Of a stretch of 5,436 bases of DNA, positions 1 to 5,436 are shown in pieces. Source of the stretch: Firmicutes bacterium CAG:124 (GTDB lineage: Bacteria > Bacillota > Clostridia > Oscillospirales > Oscillospiraceae); NCBI GenBank assembly GCA_000432135.1, contig HF990630.1, positions 24,020 to 29,455 of the forward strand, in the 5' to 3' direction. Numbering within the stretch: position 1 is the stretch's first letter; each line of letters begins with the position of its first letter. Position numbers and translations under genes: made by a program. The notes beneath the pieces were generated by a model. It did not search any database, was not told the DNA's origin, and saw only the letters and a program-made list of their open reading frames with translations.

Positions 1-318
1 CAAGAATACCCCCATTGCCAGCATCAGCACAATGGCCGTCGCGGCATACTGCCGCAGCTCCCGCTCGCGCGAGGCGCCGAAATACTGCGAGATCAGCACG
101 CCTGCGCCGATGGAAAAGCCGATGGCAAGCGCCGTGAACAGAACTGTCAGCGACGCGCAGGCCCCGACGGCGGAAAGCGCCTGCTGGCCGTTGAAATTGC
201 CGACAATGATGGTGTCGGCGGTATTATAGAGCTGCTGCAAAAGGTTTCCCGCCATGATCGGCAGCGCAAACTGTAAAATAAGCTTCCAGGGCGTTCCCCG
301 GGTCAGATCCTTCGTCAT
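1..318 (-). CDS. MATE-family efflux transporter, N-terminal part (cut by the window edge)
   Basis: Reading leftward from the ATG at 318-316 gives 106 uninterrupted codons that run off the left edge, so the gene is partial (MATE proteins are usually about 450 residues). The product is a cytoplasmic-membrane, cation-coupled antiporter of the DinF/NorM type; the substrate cannot be told. Visible features: a short N-terminal stretch (MTKDLTRGTPWKL), a first hydrophobic helix at about residues 13-32 with the conserved proline (P20) and the family-typical NLLQQLYN, then TADTIIVG (33-40) with its conserved aspartate D35. A second helix covers about 48-75 (LSAVGACASLTVLF), followed by the QYFGA loop (78-82) before a charged segment. 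A third helix begins at about 91. The start is supported by GGAGAG eight bases upstream and by a good promoter 30-60 bases away. It is divergent from the Rrf2 regulator gene and may be co-regulated with it. The family call is firm; the substrate and exact subfamily are open. Confidence 0.93.
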   Translation of the reverse strand, partial: MTKDLTRGTPWKLILQFALPIMAGNLLQQLYNTADTIIVGNFNGQQALSAVGACASLTVLFTALAIGFSIGAGVLISQYFGASRERELRQYAATAIVLMLAMGVFL

Positions 319-326
319 GCCGCGTT

Positions 327-332
327 CTCTCC
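327..332 (-). promoter_or_regulatory. Ribosome binding site of the MATE gene
   Basis: On the minus strand GGAGAG lies eight bases before the ATG at 318-316, a strong Shine-Dalgarno match at normal spacing. It fixes the start codon of the transporter. Confidence 0.8.
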
Positions 333-349
333 AAACCGATGCTTTGATT

Positions 350-378
350 ATTGTAGCACAAAAAGAATTGCTTGTAAA
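350..378 (-). promoter_or_regulatory. Sigma-A-type promoter of the MATE gene
   Basis: On the minus strand a -35 box TTTACA (378-373) and a -10 box TACAAT (355-350) are separated by exactly 17 bases. Each matches five of six consensus positions, and a TGC just before the -10 box makes it an extended -10. The predicted transcription start is near 343, leaving a leader of about 25 bases that still holds the ribosome binding site. This is a sequence-pattern call without experimental support. Confidence 0.75.
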
Positions 379-392
379 TTGCGGCTTTCCGC

Positions 393-421
393 TTGATAAT
401 CCTTTTACCCTATAGTATAGT
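393..421 (+). promoter_or_regulatory. Sigma-A-type promoter of the rrf2-polC unit
   Basis: A -35 box TTGATA (393-398) and a -10 box TATAGT (416-421) are separated by 17 bases, with five of six consensus matches in each box. The predicted start is near 428, about 20 bases before the rrf2 ATG. An overlapping TATAGT at 411-416 would be only 12 bases from the -35 box, so it is less likely to be the -10. The -35 boxes of the two divergent promoters are only 14 bases apart, so a regulator bound here could affect both. Confidence 0.75.
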
Positions 422-429
422 GGGTTAAA
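403..429. promoter_or_regulatory. Imperfect dyad over the rrf2 -10 box, candidate autoregulatory operator
   Basis: The arms TTTtACCC (403-410) and GGGTtAAA (422-429) are inverted around a centre at 416, with a TA/TA pair nearer the middle (413-414 with 418-419). Nine of thirteen positions pair. The dyad covers the whole -10 box of the rrf2 promoter, where a dimeric repressor would block RNA polymerase. Rrf2-family dimers commonly bind partial dyads of about 25 bp in their own promoters, so autorepression is the natural reading. No binding-site consensus was tested and chance symmetry in AT-rich promoter DNA is possible. Confidence 0.45.
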
Positions 430-436
430 AGAAAGC

Positions 437-440
437 GAGG
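437..440 (+). promoter_or_regulatory. Ribosome binding site of the rrf2 gene
   Basis: GAGG (437-440) lies eight bases before the ATG at 449 and eleven before a second in-frame ATG at 452. The spacing favours 449, giving a protein that begins MMISTRGRYA, one residue longer than the usual M-[IK]-[IS]-T-[RK]-GRYA start of this family. Confidence 0.6.
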
Positions 441-448
441 AACCAAAC

Positions 449-886
449 ATGATGATTTCCACCAGGGGCCGCTATGCACTGCGCGTGATGATCGATCTGG
501 CCGAGCATATAGACGAGGGCTATATCCCGCTGCAGACGATCGCGAAGCGGCAGGGCATTTCCGAAAAATATCTGGAGAGCATTCTGGCCGTGCTGAGCAA
601 GGCGGGGCTGCTCGACGCCGTGCGCGGCAAGGGCGGCGGCTACCGCCTGTCCAAACCGGCGAAGGAGTATACCGCGTTTGAGGTATTGTCCCTGACCGAG
701 GGGACGCTGGCCCCGGTCACGTGTCTGGAGCGCGGGCAGCAGTGCGAAAACGCGGTCAACTGCCGGACGCTCCCGCTGTGGCAGGGGCTTGATCAGGTCA
801 TCGCCGCGTATCTGTGCAGCTACACGCTTGCAGATCTGACGCGGGAAGAGAAGCCGCAGCCGAAGCGCAGGCGAACAAAGACATAA
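449..886 (+). CDS. Rrf2-family (IscR-type) winged-helix transcriptional regulator
   Basis: A complete 145-residue protein, about the usual Rrf2 length. The N-terminal helix ISTRGRYALRVMIDLA (3-18), the recognition helix region ISEKYLESIL (37-46) and the wing VRGKGGGYRLSKP (58-70) are diagnostic of the Rrf2 winged helix-turn-helix, which binds DNA as a dimer. Three clustered cysteines, C92, C99 and C105 (spacing CX6CX5C), match the Fe-S-binding loop of IscR (CX5CX5C in E. coli) with one extra residue. The histidine that is the fourth ligand in E. coli IscR is replaced by leucine (L108), while E43, which tunes site choice in IscR, is kept. A fourth cysteine, C123, lies near the C-terminus, and the tail is strongly basic (KRRR, 139-142). 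No iscS, iscU or cysteine-synthesis gene is in view, so IscR, CymR and other Rrf2 roles cannot be separated. It probably represses its own promoter, and polC follows 29 bases later. Confidence 0.95.
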   Translation: MMISTRGRYALRVMIDLAEHIDEGYIPLQTIAKRQGISEKYLESILAVLSKAGLLDAVRGKGGGYRLSKPAKEYTAFEVLSLTEGTLAPVTCLERGQQCENAVNCRTLPLWQGLDQVIAAYLCSYTLADLTREEKPQPKRRRTKT

Positions 887-900
887 CGTGAATTTCAGAC

Positions 901-906
901 AGGAAG
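901..906 (+). promoter_or_regulatory. Ribosome binding site of polC
   Basis: AGGAAG (901-906) lies nine bases before the ATG at 916. An in-frame TGA at 889-891 rules out an earlier ATG start. The 29-base gap after the rrf2 stop shows no terminator hairpin and no convincing separate promoter, which favours one transcript. Confidence 0.7.
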
Positions 907-915
907 CTTGAACAT

Positions 916-3900
916 ATGAATGAAGTTTATTTCCCCGCGCTGTTTCCGGGCTTCCCGCTGCCGGAGGAGCTGGCGGAGGCGCTCGGACGCCTTGTCGTCG
1001 TCCACGCGGAGCTTGACCGGGAAACGCGCACCATCCGTCTGGACGCGCAGGCGGAGCAGTATCTGGCAGAAAAGCAGCTGCAGGCGCTCTGCCGGGACAT
1101 TGAAAAGGAATATGGCCTGCGGGAACTGAAGCTTTCGGTGCGCTATCCCGCCTCGGAGCTTCCGAATATGGATTTCCGCGATCTGGCGCAGGTGTTTATC
1201 CGCGCCTTTTCGCCGTCTGCCGCCATTCTGGCAGGAGCAGGCTACGAGGTCACGGACGAGGCCGTCGTCATCCGGCTCAAGGCCAACGGCAAGGACAGCA
1301 TTTTGCAGAACGCAAAAAAGGCCGAACAGTTCCTGCGCGACCGCTTCGGCGTTTCCAAAAAGATCGAGGTCGAGGCGCACAGCAATTTAGAGGGCCGTGC
1401 GCTGTTTGAAGAGACGGCGCGTATCCGCGCCGAGGCGCTTAAAAACGCGCCTGCCATCACGGCCAGCGTGCCGCAGGGCGGCGCAAAAGCCTCCGGCGGA
1501 GCTGCCTCCACACCGGCAGAGCCTACGGGTGCGCTGTTCTACGGCAGGCCGTTTTCGGGCAGGCCCGTGCGGATGGAGGAGCTGAACCTCGATATGTTCC
1601 GCGTGATCGTCGAGGGCAAGGTCTTCGCCGTGCAGCACCGGGAGCTGAAAAAGCGCGGGGCGTGGGTCATCTGCTTCGATATGACAGACTATACCAGCTC
1701 CGTCCGCGTGAACCAGTTCATGGAGGCCGCAAAGGCCAAGCCCATCATTGACAACGTCCAGCCAGGTATGTGGCTGCGCGTACAGGGCAAGATGAGCTTT
1801 GACCGCTATGACAACGAAATGGTGCTGCAGCCGAACGCCATGGAAAAGATCGAAGCGCCCAAGCGCCGCGATACGTATCCCGAAAAGCGCGTCGAGCTGC
1901 ACCTGCATACGACCATGTCCTCCATGGATGCGCTGACCGATACCGGCGCTGCCGTCAAGCGGGCAGCCAGCTGGGGCCACCGCGCCATCGCCATCACCGA
2001 CCACGGCGGCGCGCAGTCGTTCCCGGACGCGATGAAGGCCGCGTCCAAGGCCAAGGTCGCGGGGACGGACCAGAACATCAAAATCCTCTACGGCTGCGAG
2101 GGCTACTACGTCAACGACGTCGACGACCGCATCGCCGTCCACGGAGACGGAGACTTCTCCTTTGACGGGGAATACGTCGCGTTCGATCTGGAAACGACCG
2201 GTCTGTCCTCGCTCCACGATACGATCATCGAGATCGGCGCAGCCATCATGAAGGGCAATGAAGTTCTCAGCACGTTCCAGACCTTCGTCGACCCGCACCG
2301 GCCCCTACAGCCGAAGATCGTCGATCTGACGGGCATCAACGACCAGATGCTTGCCGGGCAGCCGGATATTTCCGAGGCAATGCCGAAATTCCTGGAATAC
2401 GTCGGCAGCCGCCCCCTGTGCGCGCACAACGCGGATTTTGACATCGGCTTCGTGACGGCGGCGTGCGAAAAGCTCGGCCTGCCGTTCCACCCGACGTATG
2501 TCGACACGCTCATTTTGGCGCAGAACCTGATGCCGGAGCTTGGCAAGTACAAGCTCAACATTGTTGCCGACGCGCTGAGCCTGCCGGATTTCAACCACCA
2601 CCGCGCCTCCGACGACGCGATCACCTGCGGGTATCTGCTCATGCGCTTTTTCAAGATGATGCAGGAGCAGGGATTGGACTCGCTGCAAAAGATCAACCCG
2701 CGCATGGAGCAGCTGCGCTCCGGCAGCAAGATCCTTGACCGCCGTGCGCGGCACATCATCGTCTTTGCGAAAAACTCCATCGGCCTGCGCAATCTGTACC
2801 GGCTGATCTCCTACGGCAATCTCAAGTATTTCAAGCGCGTGCCCATCATGCCGAAGTCCGAGCTGCTGCAATGGCGCGAGGGACTTATCATCGGCTCGGC
2901 CTGCGAGGCGGGCGAGCTGTTCCAGGCGATTCTAAACCACAAAAGCTGGGCAGAACTCAAGCGTATCGCTAGCTTCTATGACTTCCTGGAGATCCAGCCC
3001 ATCTGCAACAACCGCTTCATGCTCGACAAGGGCCTTGCCGAGGACGAGGAAGAACTGCGCGGCTTCAACCGCACCATCGTCAAGCTCGGCGAGGAGCTGG
3101 GAAAGCCCGTCGTCGCGACCGGCGACGTGCACTTTCTCGACCCGGAGGATGAGATTTTCCGCCACATCCTGCTTGCCACCAAGCAGATGCCCGATGCCGA
3201 CCGGCCGCTGCCGCTGTATCTGCGCACGACAGATGAGATGATGGAGGAATTCTCCTATCTCGGCCCGGAAAAGGCGCATGAGGTTGTCATCGAGAACCCG
3301 AACCGCATCGTTGACTGGTGTGAGACGCTGCGGCCCGTGCCGCACAATCTGTTCGCGCCGAAGATCGAAAATTCCGTCGAGGACCTGAAAGCCCTCGTCT
3401 ACGGCAAGCTCCACCGGCTCTACGGCGAAAACCCGCCGGAGCTTGTGCAGAAGCGCGTCGACACGGAAATGCACGACATTATTTCCTGCCACTACGACGT
3501 CATTTATATGTCGGCACAGAAGCTGGTGCAGAACTCGCTGGAGCACGGCTATCTTGTCGGCTCGCGAGGCTCGGTCGGCTCGTCCATCGTGGCGTTCATG
3601 TCTGGCATCACGGAGGTCAATTCCTATCCGCCGCACTACCGCTGTCCGCAGTGCAAGTTCACGACGTTTGAGGTTCCGGCCGACTGCGCCTGCGGCGCGG
3701 ATCTGCCGGACGCGGTGTGCCCGAAGTGCGGCGCGAAGCTCGACAAGGACGGGTTCAATATCCCGTTTGAGACGTTTCTCGGCTTCGGCGGCGACAAGGT
3801 CCCGGATATCGACCTCAACTTCTCCGGCGAATATCAGGCCAAGGCGCACGCCTACTGTGTGCAGATGTTCGGCAAGACCCATGTCTTCCGCGCGGGCACC

Positions 3901-5229
3901 ATCGGCACCGTCGCGGAAAAAACGGCCTACGGCTACGCGAAAAAATACCTGTCGGAGCGCAATAAGACCGTCCCCAAGGCGGAGGAGAACCGGCTGGCGC
4001 TCGGCTGCGTCAACGTCAAGCGCACGACCGGCCAGCACCCCGGCGGCCTCGTCGTCATTCCGCAGGAGAACGAGATCTGGGACTTCTGCCCCGTGCAGCA
4101 CCCGGCGGACGACAAGGACTCCGAATGGATCACGACGCATTTTGAATATCACTCCATGGAGGAAAACCTCCTGAAGCTCGATATGCTGGGCCACGATGAC
4201 CCGACCATGATCCGTATGCTGGAGGACATGACCGGCGTCGACGCGCAGAAGATCCCGCTCGACGATCAGGATACCATGTCGATCTTCACGTCCAGCAAGG
4301 TGCTGGGCTATGAAAACGACCCCATTCTGGGGCCGGTCGGCTCCGTCGCCATCCCGGAATTCGGCACGGGCTTCACGCGCGGAATGCTGCAGGAGACGCA
4401 GCCGACAAAATTCGACACGCTCATCCGCCTGTCCGGCTTCTCCCACGGCACGGACGTGTGGCTGGGCAACGCGCGCGATCTGATTTTGTCCAAGACTGCC
4501 TCCGTCAACGACGCCATTGGCTGCCGCGACGATATCATGCTGTACCTCATCAAATGCGGGATGCCCGAAAAGCGATCGTTCAAGATCATGGAGGCCGTCC
4601 GAAAGGGCCGCGGTCTGCCCGACGGCGCGGAGGAGGAAATGAAGGCCGCAGGCGTGCCGGAATGGTACATCGGCTCCTGCAAGAAGATCAAGTACCTTTT
4701 CCCGAAGGCCCACGCGACGGCGTATGTCATGATGGCCTTCCGCATCGCGTGGTTCAAAGTGCACGAGCCGCTTGCGTTCTACGCGGCCTATTTCTACCGC
4801 CGCAGCCAGAAGGGCGGCTTCGACGAGGGCATGATGTGCCACGGCATCGAGCTTGTCAAGAAAAAGCTGCAGGAGATCAAGGAGGACGAGGATTCCAGCG
4901 CCAAGGACGACGATCTGTTCACGACGCTTGAGGTCTGCTATGAATTCTATCTGCGCGGCTTTACCTTCGCGCCGATCGATATCTACCACTCCCACGCGAC
5001 GAAGTTCCAGATCGAGGATGGGCAGCTGCGCCCGCCGTTCGTGGCCGTGGCCGGTCTCGGCGAGACGGCGGCCTGGGACCTTATGAACGCCCGCGAGGGA
5101 CGGGAGTTTTTGTCCGTCGAGGAATTCGCCGATGCCTGCCCGAAGGTGTCCAAGACGCTCATCGACCAGCTCCAATCCGCCGGTGCCTTCGGCGACCTCC
5201 CCCTCACCAGCCAGCTGACGCTGTTCTGA
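916..5229 (+). CDS. polC: DNA polymerase III alpha subunit, PolC type
   Basis: The replicative polymerase of Bacillota: it extends DNA with built-in 3'-5' proofreading at the fork, tethered to the beta clamp. The 1437 residues equal the remembered length of the B. subtilis enzyme. Order of domains: N-terminal region (1-175); a low-complexity Ala/Gly/Pro linker (176-206); OB fold (about 228-312); PHP domain (about 323-415 and 605-800), split by the exonuclease (about 418-582). Exonuclease motifs are DLETTG (D424, E426), HNADFD (D509) and H562/D567. All nine PHP metal-ligand positions seem present: H329, H331, D338, H363, E395, H613, C663, D737, H739. A zinc loop has C910, C913, C935 and C938. 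The polymerase core has VGSRGSVGSS (881-890), catalytic PDIDLNFSGEYQ (D964, D966), TTGQHPGG (1037-1044), LDMLGHDDPT (third aspartate D1089) and FPKAHA (1262-1267). A helix-hairpin-helix-like segment lies near 1374-1395. The last residues QLTLF (1433-1437) match the clamp-binding tail (QLSLF in B. subtilis). There is no frameshift or missing catalytic residue. It follows an rrf2 gene instead of the usual ispG/proS-rimP-nusA neighbours. Confidence 0.99.
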   Translation: MNEVYFPALFPGFPLPEELAEALGRLVVVHAELDRETRTIRLDAQAEQYLAEKQLQALCRDIEKEYGLRELKLSVRYPASELPNMDFRDLAQVFIRAFSPSAAILAGAGYEVTDEAVVIRLKANGKDSILQNAKKAEQFLRDRFGVSKKIEVEAHSNLEGRALFEETARIRAEALKNAPAITASVPQGGAKASGGAASTPAEPTGALFYGRPFSGRPVRMEELNLDMFRVIVEGKVFAVQHRELKKRGAWVICFDMTDYTSSVRVNQFMEAAKAKPIIDNVQPGMWLRVQGKMSFDRYDNEMVLQPNAMEKIEAPKRRDTYPEKRVELHLHTTMSSMDALTDTGAAVKRAASWGHRAIAITDHGGAQSFPDAMKAASKAKVAGTDQNIKILYGCEGYYVNDVDDRIAVHGDGDFSFDGEYVAFDLETTGLSSLHDTIIEIGAAIMKGNEVLSTFQTFVDPHRPLQPKIVDLTGINDQMLAGQPDISEAMPKFLEYVGSRPLCAHNADFDIGFVTAACEKLGLPFHPTYVDTLILAQNLMPELGKYKLNIVADALSLPDFNHHRASDDAITCGYLLMRFFKMMQEQGLDSLQKINPRMEQLRSGSKILDRRARHIIVFAKNSIGLRNLYRLISYGNLKYFKRVPIMPKSELLQWREGLIIGSACEAGELFQAILNHKSWAELKRIASFYDFLEIQPICNNRFMLDKGLAEDEEELRGFNRTIVKLGEELGKPVVATGDVHFLDPEDEIFRHILLATKQMPDADRPLPLYLRTTDEMMEEFSYLGPEKAHEVVIENPNRIVDWCETLRPVPHNLFAPKIENSVEDLKALVYGKLHRLYGENPPELVQKRVDTEMHDIISCHYDVIYMSAQKLVQNSLEHGYLVGSRGSVGSSIVAFMSGITEVNSYPPHYRCPQCKFTTFEVPADCACGADLPDAVCPKCGAKLDKDGFNIPFETFLGFGGDKVPDIDLNFSGEYQAKAHAYCVQMFGKTHVFRAGTIGTVAEKTAYGYAKKYLSERNKTVPKAEENRLALGCVNVKRTTGQHPGGLVVIPQENEIWDFCPVQHPADDKDSEWITTHFEYHSMEENLLKLDMLGHDDPTMIRMLEDMTGVDAQKIPLDDQDTMSIFTSSKVLGYENDPILGPVGSVAIPEFGTGFTRGMLQETQPTKFDTLIRLSGFSHGTDVWLGNARDLILSKTASVNDAIGCRDDIMLYLIKCGMPEKRSFKIMEAVRKGRGLPDGAEEEMKAAGVPEWYIGSCKKIKYLFPKAHATAYVMMAFRIAWFKVHEPLAFYAAYFYRRSQKGGFDEGMMCHGIELVKKKLQEIKEDEDSSAKDDDLFTTLEVCYEFYLRGFTFAPIDIYHSHATKFQIEDGQLRPPFVAVAGLGETAAWDLMNAREGREFLSVEEFADACPKVSKTLIDQLQSAGAFGDLPLTSQLTLF

Positions 5230-5235
5230 CCCCGC

Positions 5236-5253
5236 CCCAAGGCTCCCCTTGGG
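5236..5253. repeat. Inverted repeat just after polC
   Basis: CCCAAGG (5236-5242) and CCTTGGG (5247-5253) form a perfect 7-bp stem with a CTCC loop, starting seven bases after the polC stop. No T-tract follows, so it is a poor intrinsic terminator by itself. It could protect the mRNA 3' end or be part of an intergenic repeat. A weaker 5-bp stem (CCGAT/ATCGG, 5257-5272) follows directly. Confidence 0.55.
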
Positions 5254-5275
5254 TAACCGATGATTCAATCGGCAA

Positions 5276-5306
5276 GCCCGGGGGGATTTCGATTTCCCCC
5301 CGGAGC
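5276..5306. repeat. Very GC-rich hairpin in the polC 3' region
   Basis: CCGGGGGGA (5278-5286) pairs perfectly with TCCCCCCGG (5295-5303) around an 8-base loop. With one bulged A (5304) the stem gains two more pairs (5276-5277 with 5305-5306). The stem is stable enough to pause polymerase or block exonucleases, but the bases after it (CCCCTTTG) do not form a terminator T-tract on the plus strand, nor does the minus strand have one on the other side. Confidence 0.6.
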
Positions 5307-5319
5307 CCCTTTGACGCGG

Positions 5320-5351
5320 CCAGAAAACCCCTTTGGTTTTTCTGGACTTTT
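5320..5351 (+). terminator. Probable intrinsic terminator of the rrf2-polC unit
   Basis: CCAGAAAA (5320-5327) pairs with TTTTCTGG (5338-5345) as an 8-bp stem; two inner C-G pairs can add if T5337 is bulged. The stem is followed by ACTTTT (5346-5351). It lies 90 bases after the polC stop. The T-tract is short and interrupted, so termination may be incomplete or may rely on the GC-rich hairpin just upstream as well. Confidence 0.55.
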
Positions 5352-5362
5352 CCCGCGAAGCT

Positions 5363-5400
5363 TGAGGCAGCTCAGAAATTCTGACGCTGTACGTCCAGCG
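5363..5400. repeat. Cluster of three short inverted repeats
   Basis: Three small dyads follow one another: TGAG/CTCA (5363-5374), CAGAA/TTCTG around one central A (5373-5383), and CGCTG/CAGCG with loop TACGTC (5385-5400). Each is weak alone, but their close packing between the terminator and the edge hairpin suggests that the stretch may belong to a structured intergenic repeat. No gene is seen here. Confidence 0.35.
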
Positions 5401-5404
5401 CATC

Positions 5405-5436
5405 CTGTAGGGGCGGACGACTCTGTCCGCCCGCAG
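5405..5436. repeat. Hairpin at the right edge, candidate dispersed intergenic repeat
   Basis: GGGCGGAC (5411-5418) and GTCCGCCC (5425-5432) form a perfect 8-bp stem with loop GACTCT. An outer CTG/CAG pair (5405-5407 with 5434-5436) closes an internal loop. The form TGTAGGGGCGG...CCGCCCG resembles, from memory, short palindromic sequences that recur between genes in GC-rich gut clostridia, where the arms vary but stay complementary. One copy is visible and the window ends within or at the end of the element, so the repeat status is inference. Confidence 0.45.

Noticed and set aside
32..229. A 65-codon plus-strand open frame at the left edge
   Set aside because: It is antisense to the clearly recognisable MATE N-terminus.
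411..416. Alternative -10 box TATAGT for the rrf2 promoter
   Set aside because: Only 12 bases from the TTGATA -35 box; the copy at 416-421 has the optimal 17-base spacing.
887..915. Possible separate promoter or terminator between rrf2 and polC
   Set aside because: The 29 bases show only a weak TTCA/TGAA dyad, no T-tract and no paired -35/-10 boxes. A promoter inside the rrf2 coding region cannot be excluded by eye.
1441..1536. Low-complexity Ala/Gly/Pro stretch in polC as an insertion or repeat
   Set aside because: It lies where PolC has a flexible linker between the N-terminal region and the OB fold, contains no internal repeats, and the total protein length is normal.
1387..2298. A 303-codon minus-strand open frame, with others at 895-1380, 2106-2792, 2305-2871 and 4308-4757
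   Set aside because: All lie within polC, have compositionally biased translations and no family motifs; they are shadows of the real reading frame.
3443..4174. A 243-codon plus-strand open frame inside polC
   Set aside because: Out of frame with polC, and its translation is dominated by Arg, Ser, Ala and Thr. No ribosome binding site or domain supports it.
5236..5253. The CCCAAGG/CCTTGGG hairpin as the polC terminator
   Set aside because: It is followed by TAACCGATG rather than a T-tract. The 5320-5351 structure fits an intrinsic terminator better.
2932..5403. An 823-codon open frame on the minus strand, antisense to polC
   Set aside because: It lies opposite a certain polC gene. The translation is rich in Arg, Leu, Val and His with no recognisable domain, as expected when the complement of GC-rich codons avoids stops.
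1..5436. CRISPR array, tRNA/rRNA, insertion sequence, prophage or defence genes
   Set aside because: No regularly spaced direct repeats, tRNA-like cloverleaf, transposase, integrase or phage motifs were seen on either strand.

Overview
The window looks like chromosomal DNA from a GC-rich member of the Bacillota (Firmicutes), most plausibly a clostridial gut lineage of the Oscillospiraceae type. The main reason is a full-length PolC replicase, a polymerase class largely confined to Bacillota and a few relatives. It comes with G/C-ending codons, an Rrf2 regulator and a DinF/NorM-like MATE transporter. The genus-level placement is inference; no search was run.

Layout. Positions 1-318 (minus strand) hold the first 106 codons of a MATE-family efflux transporter that continues off the left edge. 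Positions 319-448 are a compact divergent regulatory region. It has two well-formed sigma-A-type promoters, each with a 17-bp spacer and five of six consensus bases in each box. An imperfect 27-bp dyad sits over the -10 box of the rightward promoter. Positions 449-886 (plus) encode an Rrf2/IscR-type winged-helix regulator with three clustered cysteines. After a 29-bp gap, 916-5229 (plus) encodes a complete 1437-residue PolC. Its PHP, proofreading exonuclease, zinc-binding and polymerase motifs are intact and it ends in a clamp-binding tail. Positions 5230-5436 have no gene but hold a series of inverted repeats: a very GC-rich hairpin, a probable intrinsic terminator at 5320-5351, and at the right edge a hairpin that resembles a dispersed intergenic repeat.

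How the parts may work together. The rrf2 gene and polC lie on the same strand with a short gap and no terminator between them, so the rrf2 promoter probably also transcribes polC. If the regulator represses its own promoter through the dyad, polC expression would be linked to an Fe-S, redox or cysteine-type signal. The divergent MATE gene could share the control. This is inference from layout. No phage, insertion sequence, CRISPR array or RNA gene is visible. I found no clearly new biological system; the main point of interest is the unusual polC neighbourhood.
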